From positions 310,001 through 374,000 of the forward strand of contig NZ_JOEM01000004.1 in the NCBI RefSeq assembly GCF_000718135.1: DNA of 64,000 nt, in the 5' to 3' direction. Positions within the stretch are counted from its first letter, which is position 1, and each line of letters starts with the position of its first letter. The notes under the pieces are model-generated. The model worked only from the letters and a program-made list of their open reading frames with translations. It was not told where the DNA came from and searched no databases. Shown here piece after piece: positions 25,876 to 33,771 of the stretch. Made by a program: the position numbers and the translations under genes. The stretch is from Streptomyces cyaneofuscatus. Lineage in GTDB: Bacteria; Actinomycetota; Actinomycetes; Streptomycetales; Streptomycetaceae.

Positions 25876-28101
25876 TCACGAGAAGTCTTCTCCTGAGCCG
25901 CCCCGGAGCCGGAAATCCAGTGCCGTACACCGTCTGCCTGCGGAAACCGTGCGGACGGCCTGGCCGATCGCCTTACGGGACCCGACGAGGACGACGAGCT
26001 TCTTGGCGCGCGTCACGGCCGTGTAGAGCAGGTTGCGCTGGAGCATCATCCAGGCGCTGTTGGTGACGGGGATGACGACCGCCGGATACTCGCTGCCCTG
26101 GGAGCGGTGGATCGTCATGGCGTACGCGTGGGCCAGCTCGTCCAGCTCGTCGAAGTCGTACCCGATCTCCTCGTCCTCGTCGGTGCGGACGGTGAGCCGC
26201 TGTTCGTCCAGGTCAAGGCCGGTGACGACGCCGACCGTGCCGTTGAAGACGCCGTTCTCGCCCTTGTCGTAGTTGTTGCGGATCTGGGTGACCTTGTCGC
26301 CGACCCGGAAGACGCGGCCGCCGAACCGCTTCTCGGGGAGGTCGGGGCGGCCGGGGGTGATGGACTGCTGGAGCAGCCCGTTCAGCTCGCCCGCACCCGC
26401 CGGCCCCCGGTGCATCGGCGCGAGAACCTGCACGTCGCGGCGCGGATCGAGACCGAACTTGGCCGGAATGCGGCGGGCCGCCACATCCACCGCCAGCTTG
26501 CCCGCGTCCGCCGTCTCGTCCTCCACGAAGAGGAAGAAGTCGCTCAGCCCTTCGGTGAGCGGCGGCTGCCCGGCGTTGATCCGGTGGGCGTTGGTGACCA
26601 CCCCCGACTGCTGGGCCTGCCGGAAGATCCGGGTGAGCCGGACGGCGGGGACGGGGCTGCCCTCCGCGAGCAGGTCGCTGAGCACCTCCCCCGCCCCGAC
26701 CGAGGGCAGCTGGTCGACATCGCCCACGAGGAGGAGGTGGGCACCGGGTGCCACCGCCTTCACGAGCTTGTTGGCGAGCAGCAGATCGAGCATCGAGGCC
26801 TCGTCCACGACGACCAGATCCGCGTCCAGCGGACGGTCCCGGTCGTACGCGGCGTCCCCGCCCGGCTTCAGCTCCAGCAGCCGGTGCACGGTGGAGGCCT
26901 CGGCCCCCGTCAGCTCGGCCAGCCGCTTGGCAGCCCGCCCCGTGGGCGCGGCCAGCACCACCTTCGCCCGCTTGGCCCGGGCCAGCTCGACGATGGACCG
27001 TACGGTGAACGACTTCCCGCAGCCGGGCCCACCGGTCAGGACGGCCACCTTCCGGCTGAGCGCGAGCCGTACGGCCTCCTCCTGCTCGGGCGCCAACGAC
27101 GCCCCCGTACGCGTCGCGAGCCAGGCCAGCGCCTTCTCCCAGTCCACGTCCTGGAAGGCCGGCATCCGGTCCTCCCCGGTCCGCAGCAGCCGCCGCACCT
27201 GCCCGGCGAGGGACAGCTCGGCCCGGTGGAACGGCACGAGGTAGACCGCGGTGATCGGCTCACCCCCCTCCGGCGACGGCACCTTCTCCCGTACGACCCC
27301 CTCCGGATCGGCCGCCAGCTCGGCCAGGCACTCGATGACGAGGCCCGTGTCGACCTGGAGGAGCTTGACCCCGTCCGCGATGAGCCGCTCCTCGGGGAGG
27401 TAGCAGTGCCCCTGGTCGGAGGACTGGGAGAGGGCGTACTGCAGACCGGCCTTGACCCGCTCGGGGCTGTCGTGCGGGATACCGACCGCCTGGGCGATCT
27501 TGTCGGCGGTGAGGAAGCCGATGCCCCAGACGTCGGCGGCCAGCCGGTAGGGCTGGTTCTTGACGACGGAGATCGAGGCGTCCTCGTACTTCTTGTAGAT
27601 GCGGACGGCGATGGAGGTGGAGACGCCGACGCCCTGGAGGAAGACCATGACCTCCTTGATCGCCTTCTGTTCCTCCCACGCGACCGCGATCATCTTCGTG
27701 CGCTTGGGGCCGAGGCCGGGGACCTCGACGAGCCGCTTCGGCGCGTTCTCGATGATGTCGAGGGTGTCGACGCCGAAGTGGGTGGTGATCCGGTCGGCCA
27801 TCACCGGCCCGATGCCCTTGATCAGCCCGGAGCCGAGATAGCGGCGGATGCCCTGGATGGTGGCGGGCAGCACGGTGGTGTAGTTCTCCACGGTGAACTG
27901 CTTGCCGTACTGCGAGTGCGAGCCCCAACGGCCCTCCATCCGCAGCGACTCGCCGACCTGCGCACCGAGCAGCGCACCGACCACCGTGAGGAGATCCCCG
28001 GCCCCGCGCCCGGTGTCGACGCGGGCGACCGTGTACCCGTTCTCCTCGTTGGCGTACGTGATCCTCTCCAGGACCCCTTCGATGACGGCCATGTTGGACA
28101 T
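25876..28101 (-). CDS. recD2: RecD2-type ATP-dependent DNA helicase
   Basis: A 741-residue superfamily 1B 5'-3' helicase. The N-terminal OB-like region (VIEGVLERITYANEENGYTVARV) and helix-hairpin-helix segments (IKGIGPVMADRI, VPGLGPKR) mark the RecD2/YrrC family rather than RecBCD-bound RecD. Motor motifs: Walker A LTGGPGCGKSFTV near 355, VVDEASMLD, GDVDQLPSVG, RIFRQAQQSG and, near the end, YAMTIHRSQGSEY and LLYTAVTRAKKLVVLVG. It probably takes part in recombination or replication-fork repair. Start ATG at 28101, with 28092 as alternative. It precedes citrate synthase on the same strand. Confidence 0.92.
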   Translation of the reverse strand: MSNMAVIEGVLERITYANEENGYTVARVDTGRGAGDLLTVVGALLGAQVGESLRMEGRWGSHSQYGKQFTVENYTTVLPATIQGIRRYLGSGLIKGIGPVMADRITTHFGVDTLDIIENAPKRLVEVPGLGPKRTKMIAVAWEEQKAIKEVMVFLQGVGVSTSIAVRIYKKYEDASISVVKNQPYRLAADVWGIGFLTADKIAQAVGIPHDSPERVKAGLQYALSQSSDQGHCYLPEERLIADGVKLLQVDTGLVIECLAELAADPEGVVREKVPSPEGGEPITAVYLVPFHRAELSLAGQVRRLLRTGEDRMPAFQDVDWEKALAWLATRTGASLAPEQEEAVRLALSRKVAVLTGGPGCGKSFTVRSIVELARAKRAKVVLAAPTGRAAKRLAELTGAEASTVHRLLELKPGGDAAYDRDRPLDADLVVVDEASMLDLLLANKLVKAVAPGAHLLLVGDVDQLPSVGAGEVLSDLLAEGSPVPAVRLTRIFRQAQQSGVVTNAHRINAGQPPLTEGLSDFFLFVEDETADAGKLAVDVAARRIPAKFGLDPRRDVQVLAPMHRGPAGAGELNGLLQQSITPGRPDLPEKRFGGRVFRVGDKVTQIRNNYDKGENGVFNGTVGVVTGLDLDEQRLTVRTDEDEEIGYDFDELDELAHAYAMTIHRSQGSEYPAVVIPVTNSAWMMLQRNLLYTAVTRAKKLVVLVGSRKAIGQAVRTVSAGRRCTALDFRLRGGSGEDFS

Positions 28102-28154
28102 GACCCGACGCTACCGCCCGCCACTGACAGTGCGGTTCGCGGGCCGGGACCTTC

Positions 28155-28706
28155 CTACGCCGTGGGCCCGCCGTCCCGTACCGCGGGCCCGCCGTCCCGG
28201 TACTCGTCCGCGAGCAGGGCGTCCATGGTGGACCGCAGCCGCCCGATGAAGTCCTCGAACCGCCGGATCTCCTGCGGCGAGTACGCGGACATCGCCTCGG
28301 CCATCCGTTCCGCGTACGGCCCGAAGAACGCCTCGGCGCGCGGCCGGATGTCCGGGCTGCTGCGCAGGGTGACGACCCGGCGGTCGGTGCTCTCGCGTGT
28401 GCGGACGATGTGCCCGGCCTGTTCGAGCCGCTTGAGGAGGATGGCCGTCGCACCGGAGGAGAGCGAGACGCGCTCGCTGAGGCGGGCGGGCGAGAGGGGC
28501 GTGCCCTGGTCCTCGGCGTACAGGATCTCCACCAGGGCTGCGGCATCGGTGGAGTGCAGCCCGAGCCAGGTCGCGAAGCGGCGGGTGAACTCGGTGTAGT
28601 TGGCGCCGAAGGCGCGCAGGCCGTCCATGAGGTGGTCGACGCGGGTCGCGTCGTCGTCACCGCCGCCGCCGACCTTCCCGTCGGCTGCCGCATCGGCGTT
28701 GGCCAT
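28155..28706 (-). CDS. MarR family transcriptional regulator
   Basis: A 183-residue MarR regulator. The winged helix lies around residues 60-120: SPARLSERVSLSSGATAILLKRLEQAGHIVRTRESTDRRVVTLR, with the DRR wing tip typical of the family. Long N- and C-terminal helices would form the dimer. The ATG at 28706 is preferred; GTG at 28718 lies too close to the purine-rich site. It is divergent from an MFS drug-exporter gene whose promoter holds two tandem pseudo-palindromes, the expected layout for ligand-relieved repression of an efflux pump. Confidence 0.88.
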   Translation of the reverse strand: MANADAAADGKVGGGGDDDATRVDHLMDGLRAFGANYTEFTRRFATWLGLHSTDAAALVEILYAEDQGTPLSPARLSERVSLSSGATAILLKRLEQAGHIVRTRESTDRRVVTLRSSPDIRPRAEAFFGPYAERMAEAMSAYSPQEIRRFEDFIGRLRSTMDALLADEYRDGGPAVRDGGPTA

Positions 28707-28768
28707 AGCTCTGTCCACCTTCTCTCGCCACCCTCTCTCCCGCTCCCGCTACCGCTCCCGTTCGCGCT

Positions 28769-28828
28769 TTGACAACCTACCGCGCTCCATTTACCTTTGT
28801 CGCAAAGCTATCTATCTTTGCGGCAAAG
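28769..28828 (+). promoter_or_regulatory. MFS promoter with two MarR-type operators 21 bp apart
   Basis: TTGACA (28769-28774), 17 bases, TACCTT (28792-28797) gives a good sigma-70-like promoter toward the exporter gene. Starting at the -10 are two near-identical palindromes, CTTTGTCGCAAAG (28795-28807) and CTTTGCGGCAAAG (28816-28828), with centres 21 bases apart. That is two helical turns, so two repressor dimers would bind the same DNA face and cover the -10 and transcription start. Confidence 0.8.
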
Positions 28829-28850
28829 CAAACATGGGAGTCGAAGCACC

Positions 28851-30500
28851 ATGCCCGAACCTTCCCGGCCTGCGGAAACCCCTCCCTCGGTACGTCAGTG
28901 GCTCGGCCTCCTCGCCGTGGCCCTGGGCGTCGCGCTGATCGTCGTGGACATCACCATCGTCAATGTGATCCTGGCGCCGATCATCGAGGACCTGTCCATC
29001 GGCTCGTCCGAGGCCCAGTGGATCCAGGAGTCGTACGCGATCACCTTCGCGGCCCTCCTCCTGGTCACCGGCCGCCTCAGCGACCTCTACGGCGCGCGCC
29101 GGATCTTCCTGCTGGGCCTCGTGGTGTTCGGCGCGACGAGCATGCTGGCCGCGCTCGCACCCAGCGGCGGGCTGCTGATCCTCGCCCGGTTCGTCCAGGG
29201 CGTCGGCGGAGCGATGATCCTGCCCACCTCGCTGGCCCTGCTGAACGCCACGTTCTCCGGCCGCGCCCGGGGCCAGGCGTTCGCGATCTGGGGCTCCACG
29301 ATCGGAGCGGCGGCGGCCGTGGGACCGCTGCTGGGCGGCTGGCTCGCGGACATCTCCTGGCGCTGGGCCTTCGGCATCAACATCCCGCTCGTCGCCCTGA
29401 TCGTGGCGGGAGGCGTGCTGTACCTGGACGTGTCGCCACGCACCCGGGGCCGTATCGACGGCGTCGGAGCCGTCCTGTCGGCGGCCGGCCTGGGCCTGCT
29501 CGCGTACGCCCTCATCGAGGGCCGCACGCACGGCTGGCTGATGACGACGAAGCCGCTGGAGGTCGGCGGCTTCACATGGAGCGGCGGCCCCTCCCCCGTT
29601 CTGGTCGCCTTCCTCGCGTCCGCCCTGGCCCTGGGGGCGTTCTGGCGGCGGCAGGCGGTGCTCGGCCGGTCGGATGGCGAGCCGCTGATGGACGTGGGCC
29701 TCTTCCGTATCCGCTCGTTCCGGAACGGCAACTTCGTCACTCTGATGGTCGGGCTCGGTGAGTTCGGCATCATCGCGGTGCTGCCGCTCTGGCTCCAGTT
29801 CGCCCTCGGCTACAGCGCGTTCCAGGCGGGGTTGGCGCTGGTGGCCCTGGCCGCGGGCAGTTTCGCGGCCTCCGGAGCGAGCTTCCCCATGTCGGCGACG
29901 GTCTCCGCCCTCGCTCAGGTCCGGATCGGCCTGGTGCTGGAGGCGGCGGGACTGGCGATGCTGGCGCTGATCGCCTCGACGGACAGCGCGTGGTGGCTGA
30001 TCGCGATCGCGCTGTTCGTGTACGGAGTCGGGGTCGGCTTCGCCACGGCGCAGGTCACCAACATCGTGCTCGTCGACGTCCCGGCCCGAAGCGCCGGACA
30101 GGGCTCGGGGATCCAGAGCGCGGCGCGCGAACTCGGCTCGGCACTGGGGATCGCCCTCCTCACGACCCTCTTCTTCAGCACCCTGGCCTCCGGCATGGCG
30201 GACCGCCTCACGCGGGACGGGGTGACCGCCGGTGAGGCGGAGCGGCTGGGCGACATCGTCACGGAGAGGGCCGGTTCGGTGATCGGCGCGTTCGCGGAGG
30301 ACCCGCGTACGGCGACGGCGGCGGAGGCGGCGCGCGAGGCGATGGCGGTGGGGGTGCAGGTCTCCGGTTACGTCTGCGCGGGGCTGCTGCTCCTGGCACT
30401 GGCGGCGACGCTGTTCATGTCGCCGAAGGCGCGTACGGACTCACGGGAGGAGGAGAAGCGGGGCGGACGGCAGGGAGTGGCGGGTGGCCCGCCCCGCTGA
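28851..30500 (+). CDS. MFS multidrug exporter, DHA2 (14-TM) family
   Basis: A 549-residue proton-coupled drug exporter with fourteen predicted helices. TM1 contains LGVALIVVDITIVNVILAPI, the DHA2 motif; VTGRLSDLYGARR is motif A between TM2 and TM3; GRARGQAFAIWGSTIGAAAAVGPLLGGWLAD is motif C. The C-terminus ends in a basic Glu/Lys-rich tail. The ATG at 28851 has GGGAG upstream. It sits behind a promoter with twin MarR-type operators and is divergent from the marR gene, so efflux is likely induced by its substrates. Confidence 0.92.
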   Translation: MPEPSRPAETPPSVRQWLGLLAVALGVALIVVDITIVNVILAPIIEDLSIGSSEAQWIQESYAITFAALLLVTGRLSDLYGARRIFLLGLVVFGATSMLAALAPSGGLLILARFVQGVGGAMILPTSLALLNATFSGRARGQAFAIWGSTIGAAAAVGPLLGGWLADISWRWAFGINIPLVALIVAGGVLYLDVSPRTRGRIDGVGAVLSAAGLGLLAYALIEGRTHGWLMTTKPLEVGGFTWSGGPSPVLVAFLASALALGAFWRRQAVLGRSDGEPLMDVGLFRIRSFRNGNFVTLMVGLGEFGIIAVLPLWLQFALGYSAFQAGLALVALAAGSFAASGASFPMSATVSALAQVRIGLVLEAAGLAMLALIASTDSAWWLIAIALFVYGVGVGFATAQVTNIVLVDVPARSAGQGSGIQSAARELGSALGIALLTTLFFSTLASGMADRLTRDGVTAGEAERLGDIVTERAGSVIGAFAEDPRTATAAEAAREAMAVGVQVSGYVCAGLLLLALAATLFMSPKARTDSREEEKRGGRQGVAGGPPR

Positions 30501-30577
30501 ACAGTCAAGGGGTGGGCGGCCCGACCCGGTGAACAACTCACTCGTACGTCCCGCTCCCCCGCCCCCATCATGAGCGC

Positions 30578-31084
30578 ATGGCCCTGAACGACACCCTGGC
30601 CCGCGTGGACGCGGACCTCGCCGCCGGACGCATACCGGTGGCGAGGCAGCGCCTGCGCGGCCTGGTCTCCTCCTACCCGCACGAGCCCGCCCCCCGCCGC
30701 CGCCTGGCCGAGGTGTACCGCCTGTACGGGGATCCGGCGGAGGCCGGCCGCTGGATGTACCTGGAGGAGGACCGCTCACCGGAGGAGACGGCGGCCTTCG
30801 AGGAGCGGTACGCCAACGCCGTACGCCGGATGCGGGCCATGGCCTGGCGGGGCACGGAGTCGGACGCGCCGACGCCGTGCCCCGCCAGGCAACTGACCGC
30901 CGTACGGGAGGCCGCCTCGGAGATCGTCGGGCGGCCGGTCACGTGGGACGGGCTGGTGGAGGTGAAGGGGGACGCGCGGCAGATCAGTCCGCTGACCGAC
31001 GCCCTGACGGGCATCGGGTGCCTGCTGCTGACCATCGCCTTCCTCGGGATCTGGGTCTACGGGCTGGTGTCGCTGTTCGACTGA
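30578..31084 (+). CDS. DUF6584 family protein, C-terminal membrane helix
   Basis: A 168-residue protein. The first 60 residues look like a tetratricopeptide pair (LARVDADLAAGRIPVARQRLRGLVSSYPHEPAPRRRLAEVYRLYGD), then an acidic linker, and one membrane helix at about 142-165 near the C-terminus (GIGCLLLTIAFLGIWVYGLVSLF). This matches the DUF6584 proteins seen in streptomycetes. The tail-anchored TPR layout suggests a membrane scaffold, but no function is known. It overlaps the convergent gene at 31057 by 28 bases. Confidence 0.75.
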   Translation: MALNDTLARVDADLAAGRIPVARQRLRGLVSSYPHEPAPRRRLAEVYRLYGDPAEAGRWMYLEEDRSPEETAAFEERYANAVRRMRAMAWRGTESDAPTPCPARQLTAVREAASEIVGRPVTWDGLVEVKGDARQISPLTDALTGIGCLLLTIAFLGIWVYGLVSLFD

Positions 31085-31446
31085 GGCAGAGGCGGAAGCT
31101 GAGGCTCGGAAGGGGAAGCGGGCTGGGGCTCGGGCTCGGGCCGAGCGAGTGCCGCCTCCAGTCGGGACCCTCTGCTCTCCGCGATGCGCTGGACCTGCTC
31201 CAGGGACTCGGTCAGCCGGCGGGCGAGGAAGTGGAGTTCGGGAGCGGTGACGCCGGGCTCGGTCAGCAGACCGTCGGCGTGCCCGAGCAGTTCGTACGCC
31301 ATGTCGAGCTGGATCTCCTCCACCTCACCGGCCTTCCGCGACACGTAGCCGGTGCCGTCCCCGACGACGTAGCAGGGCTTCCCGCCCGTACCCGTCCAGG
31401 GCAGCAGCCGGGCGACGGAGGCGTTGCTCCCACCGGTCACCCTCAT
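31057..31446 (-). CDS. Conserved hypothetical protein divergent from XRE regulator
   Basis: A 129-residue soluble protein I cannot assign to a characterised family. The N-terminal half contains WTGTGGKPCYVVGDGTGYVSRKAGEVEEIQLDMAYELLGHAD, a compact beta-rich stretch, and the middle is helical (ELHFLARRLTESLEQVQRIAESRGSRLEAAL). The C-terminus is Pro/Ser-rich. Similar proteins often sit divergently next to XRE-DUF397 pairs in streptomycetes (from memory), which suggests a role in that regulatory module. Start at 31446; an in-frame start at 31479 adds only a basic tail. Confidence 0.6.
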   Translation of the reverse strand: MRVTGGSNASVARLLPWTGTGGKPCYVVGDGTGYVSRKAGEVEEIQLDMAYELLGHADGLLTEPGVTAPELHFLARRLTESLEQVQRIAESRGSRLEAALARPEPEPQPASPSEPQLPPLPQSNSDTSP

Positions 31447-31676
31447 GCGACGACCTCGCTTCCACCACGGCCGGGGCAAGGGCTCGGGGGTGGTGGCAGC
31501 GGCTCCGGGGACCGGGCAAGGGCGTACATCATGGGGGGCCTGCTTTCTCGTCTTCGTGCTGGACGGGTACCGCTTCTTTCCGTAGCGAACCCATCACAGA
31601 GTGGGGTCATGAGTCGCTACGCTTCCAGGGGGTCGGGCATGACAGCACGCTGGTCAGATCGAGGAGTTGGGCGCGC

Positions 31677-32501
31677 ATGAAGGCGAACGAGCGGCCGCGT
31701 ACGGCACGACAGAAGTACGGCGAGGAGCTGAAGCTGCGACGCACGGCCGCCGGGATGACCCAGGAGGCGCTGGCCGAAAAGGTGGTCTGCTCACCAACGC
31801 TCATCAGCCACTACGAGGCGGGGCGGCGGCTGCCGAGTCCGGACGACGCGCGGCGAATCGACCGGGCGCTGGGGACGGACGGGTTCTTCGAGCGGTGGCT
31901 GCAGGACCTGGAGACGAAGTACGACGAAAACTTCGCGGCCGTAGCGGAGTTGGAACAGCAGGCGGTGCTCATCCAGCAGTTTGCGCTGACGCTCGTTCCA
32001 GGCCTACTGCAGACGGACGGCTACGCACGGGCCCTGTTCCAGGCATACAAGCCCAACCATCGCCGGGAAGAGATTGACCAGGACGTCGTCATCCGAACAG
32101 AGCGTGCCCGCGTTCTCGACGGTCCGACGAATCCGGTGCTGTGGACCCTGCTGGACGAGGCAGTCCTGCGACGCCGGGTCGGCGGACCTCAGGTGATGGC
32201 CAAGCAGTTGCGAAAGATCGCGGACATGGCTGAGGCGGGACGGCTGCGGCTGCACGTGCTGCCATTCGAGGCTGGGGCTCACTCCCTCCAGCAGAGCCTG
32301 CTGACACTGATGAGCTTCGCGGACTCCGCTCCGGTGGCGTACGTCGAAGGCTTCCAGACGGGCAACTTGATGGACGATCCGCGCTTGGTGGCGTTCAGCC
32401 GCACCGCCTACGATCTCGCTCTGGGCGATGCGTTGTCGCACCAGAAATCGGTGGCCCGCGTGCGGGCCGCAGCGGAGGAGCACGAACATGGTCAGCAGTA
32501 G
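31677..32501 (+). CDS. XRE-type regulator with DUF5753 domain
   Basis: A 274-residue regulator of the large Streptomyces HTH/DUF5753 family (BldB/WhiJ-system type). The helix-turn-helix is KYGEELKLRRTAAGMTQEALAEKVVCSPTLISHYEAGRRLPS (about 13-55). The DUF5753 part includes FALTLVPGLLQTDGYARALFQ, RTERARVL and LRLHVLPFEAGAH. Such proteins pair with a small DUF397 partner, encoded directly downstream here with an overlapping start. These pairs influence development and secondary metabolism, but the target of this copy is unknown. Confidence 0.9.
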   Translation: MKANERPRTARQKYGEELKLRRTAAGMTQEALAEKVVCSPTLISHYEAGRRLPSPDDARRIDRALGTDGFFERWLQDLETKYDENFAAVAELEQQAVLIQQFALTLVPGLLQTDGYARALFQAYKPNHRREEIDQDVVIRTERARVLDGPTNPVLWTLLDEAVLRRRVGGPQVMAKQLRKIADMAEAGRLRLHVLPFEAGAHSLQQSLLTLMSFADSAPVAYVEGFQTGNLMDDPRLVAFSRTAYDLALGDALSHQKSVARVRAAAEEHEHGQQ

Positions 32502-32712
32502 GCGGAGCGTTGTGGATGCGTCCACCCTCACGGGCTGGTTCAAGTCCAGCTACAGCGGCGGGAACCAGGGCGAGTGCCTTGAGGTCGCCCGCGGTTACGC
32601 CACCGTCCCCGTACGCGACAGCAAGACCCCCGTCGGCCCCGCGCTCGCCTTCTCCCCCCAGGGCTGGACCCGGTTCGTCACCGCCGTCAAGGATGGCGAG
32701 CTCTCCGCCTGA
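32488..32712 (+). CDS. DUF397 protein, partner of the XRE regulator
   Basis: A 74-residue DUF397 protein with the diagnostic GWFKSSYSGGNQGECLEVARG, VPVRDSKTPVGPALAFSPQGWTRFVTAVKDGEL. The ATG at 32488 lies inside the end of the XRE gene (14-base overlap) with GGAGGAG seven bases upstream, so the two proteins are made together. DUF397 proteins are thought to act as antagonists or partners of the adjacent HTH/DUF5753 protein. Confidence 0.92.
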   Translation: MVSSRRSVVDASTLTGWFKSSYSGGNQGECLEVARGYATVPVRDSKTPVGPALAFSPQGWTRFVTAVKDGELSA

Positions 32713-32730
32713 CGCACGACGACGACTCAC

Positions 32731-32770
32731 CAGCGGCCCCGTCACGGTCACCGACCTGACGGGGCCGCTG
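32731..32770 (+). terminator. Hairpin terminator after the DUF397 gene
   Basis: A perfect 14-base stem (CAGCGGCCCCGTCA at 32731-32744, complement at 32757-32770) closes a 12-base loop, 18 bases after the DUF397 stop. It isolates the XRE/DUF397 operon from the VOC gene. Confidence 0.75.
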
Positions 32771-32780
32771 TCATGTCCCA

Positions 32781-32809
32781 TTGTCCAGCTAATCAAACTT
32801 GACTAGGGT
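32781..32809 (+). promoter_or_regulatory. Leaderless-type promoter of the VOC gene
   Basis: TTGTCC (32781-32786), 17 bases, TAGGGT (32804-32809) forms a Streptomyces-like promoter. The -10 ends only seven bases before the ATG at 32817, so transcription should start at or next to the start codon. This fits the lack of any ribosome-binding site there. Confidence 0.7.
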
Positions 32810-32816
32810 CGGCGCC

Positions 32817-33530
32817 ATGACTGAGAAAACCATTCCGCTGCTGCCTTGCCGGACGGAACTGATCCAGTCCGTGGTCGACTTCTACACAGCCCTGGGCTTC
32901 GAGACGACGCAACTACAGAAGAGCCCGTACGCATACGCGGTGGTCGAGCGGGGAGCCGTCGAGCTCCAGCTGTACGGCATGAAGGACTACGACCCGGCCT
33001 CGTCACATTCGAGCTGCTACGTGCTCACCGAAGACGTCGACGGCCTGCACGCGGCCTTCCGGTCCGGCCTCAAGGCGGCGTACGGGCGCATTCCGACGCG
33101 CGGGCTGCCGCGCATCGGTCCGCTGAAGGACATGTCGTACGGGGTACGGCAGTTCCTGGCGACCGATCCGACCGGCAACACGATCCGGGTGGGCCAGGTG
33201 ATCAGCGGAGGCGGCGAGGAGGAGCCGGCCACCGCACCGAAGGAGACCTTCGCCCGCGCCTTGCACATGGCGGACCTGTTCGCGGACTCCAAGCAGGACT
33301 ATCCGGGGGCCGCCAAGATCATCGACCGGGTGCTGAAGCTGGAGGACGAGCAGCCGACCCCGGCACAGAGGGTGCGACTGCTCGTCCTGCGCGGTGACAT
33401 CGCGCAGCGATTGGGAGATGAGGAGGGGGCTCGGGGCTGGCTGGAGGAGGCGGCAGCGGTCCAACTCGGCGCCGAGGAGCGGGAGACGGCGCACGATGCC
33501 CTTGCCCGGCTGAGTGATCTTCGGGGGTGA
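32817..33530 (+). CDS. VOC (bleomycin-resistance-like) protein with TPR-like tail
   Basis: A 237-residue protein. Residues 1-125 form a vicinal-oxygen-chelate domain of the bleomycin-binding type (LLPCRTELIQSVVDFYTALGFE, YAYAVVERGAVELQLYG, SSCYVLTEDVDGLHAAFRSGL, QFLATDPTGNTIRVGQ). Residues 135-237 are helical and TPR-like (HMADLFADSKQDYPGAAKIIDRVLKLEDEQPTPAQRVRLLVLRGDIAQRLGDEEGARGWLEEAA). The VOC half may sequester a glycopeptide-like compound; the tail probably mediates dimer or partner contacts. Transcription appears leaderless. No biosynthetic genes for bleomycin-like compounds are near. Confidence 0.85.
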   Translation: MTEKTIPLLPCRTELIQSVVDFYTALGFETTQLQKSPYAYAVVERGAVELQLYGMKDYDPASSHSSCYVLTEDVDGLHAAFRSGLKAAYGRIPTRGLPRIGPLKDMSYGVRQFLATDPTGNTIRVGQVISGGGEEEPATAPKETFARALHMADLFADSKQDYPGAAKIIDRVLKLEDEQPTPAQRVRLLVLRGDIAQRLGDEEGARGWLEEAAAVQLGAEERETAHDALARLSDLRG

Positions 33531-33670
33531 ACAGCGGGGGCGAGGCAGACCTTGGACCGCGGCGCACGGGGCAAGATGCCGCGCTGAGCTGCATAAACAG
33601 CCGAACCAGGGAAGCGACCAAAGGGGTCATCCTGCGGACAAGCGTGCGGCCGCGGCGGATGACCGCTGTC

Positions 33671-33710
33671 CGGTCTGGTCCGGTCTGGTCCCGTCTGGTC
33701 CGGTCCGCAT
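33671..33710. repeat. Decamer tandem repeat
   Basis: The 10-base unit CGGTCTGGTC occurs twice exactly (33671-33690), then once with one change and once partly. It lies in the 241-base gap between the convergent VOC and DUF4157 genes. A 10-base period places every unit on the same DNA face, but a slippage-generated repeat is equally likely. Confidence 0.7.
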
Positions 33711-33771
33711 CTACGGCCGGCCGTTCCACTCGTGAGTGTGTCCCGGTCAGCTTGTGCCCACCTCTGGGGGC

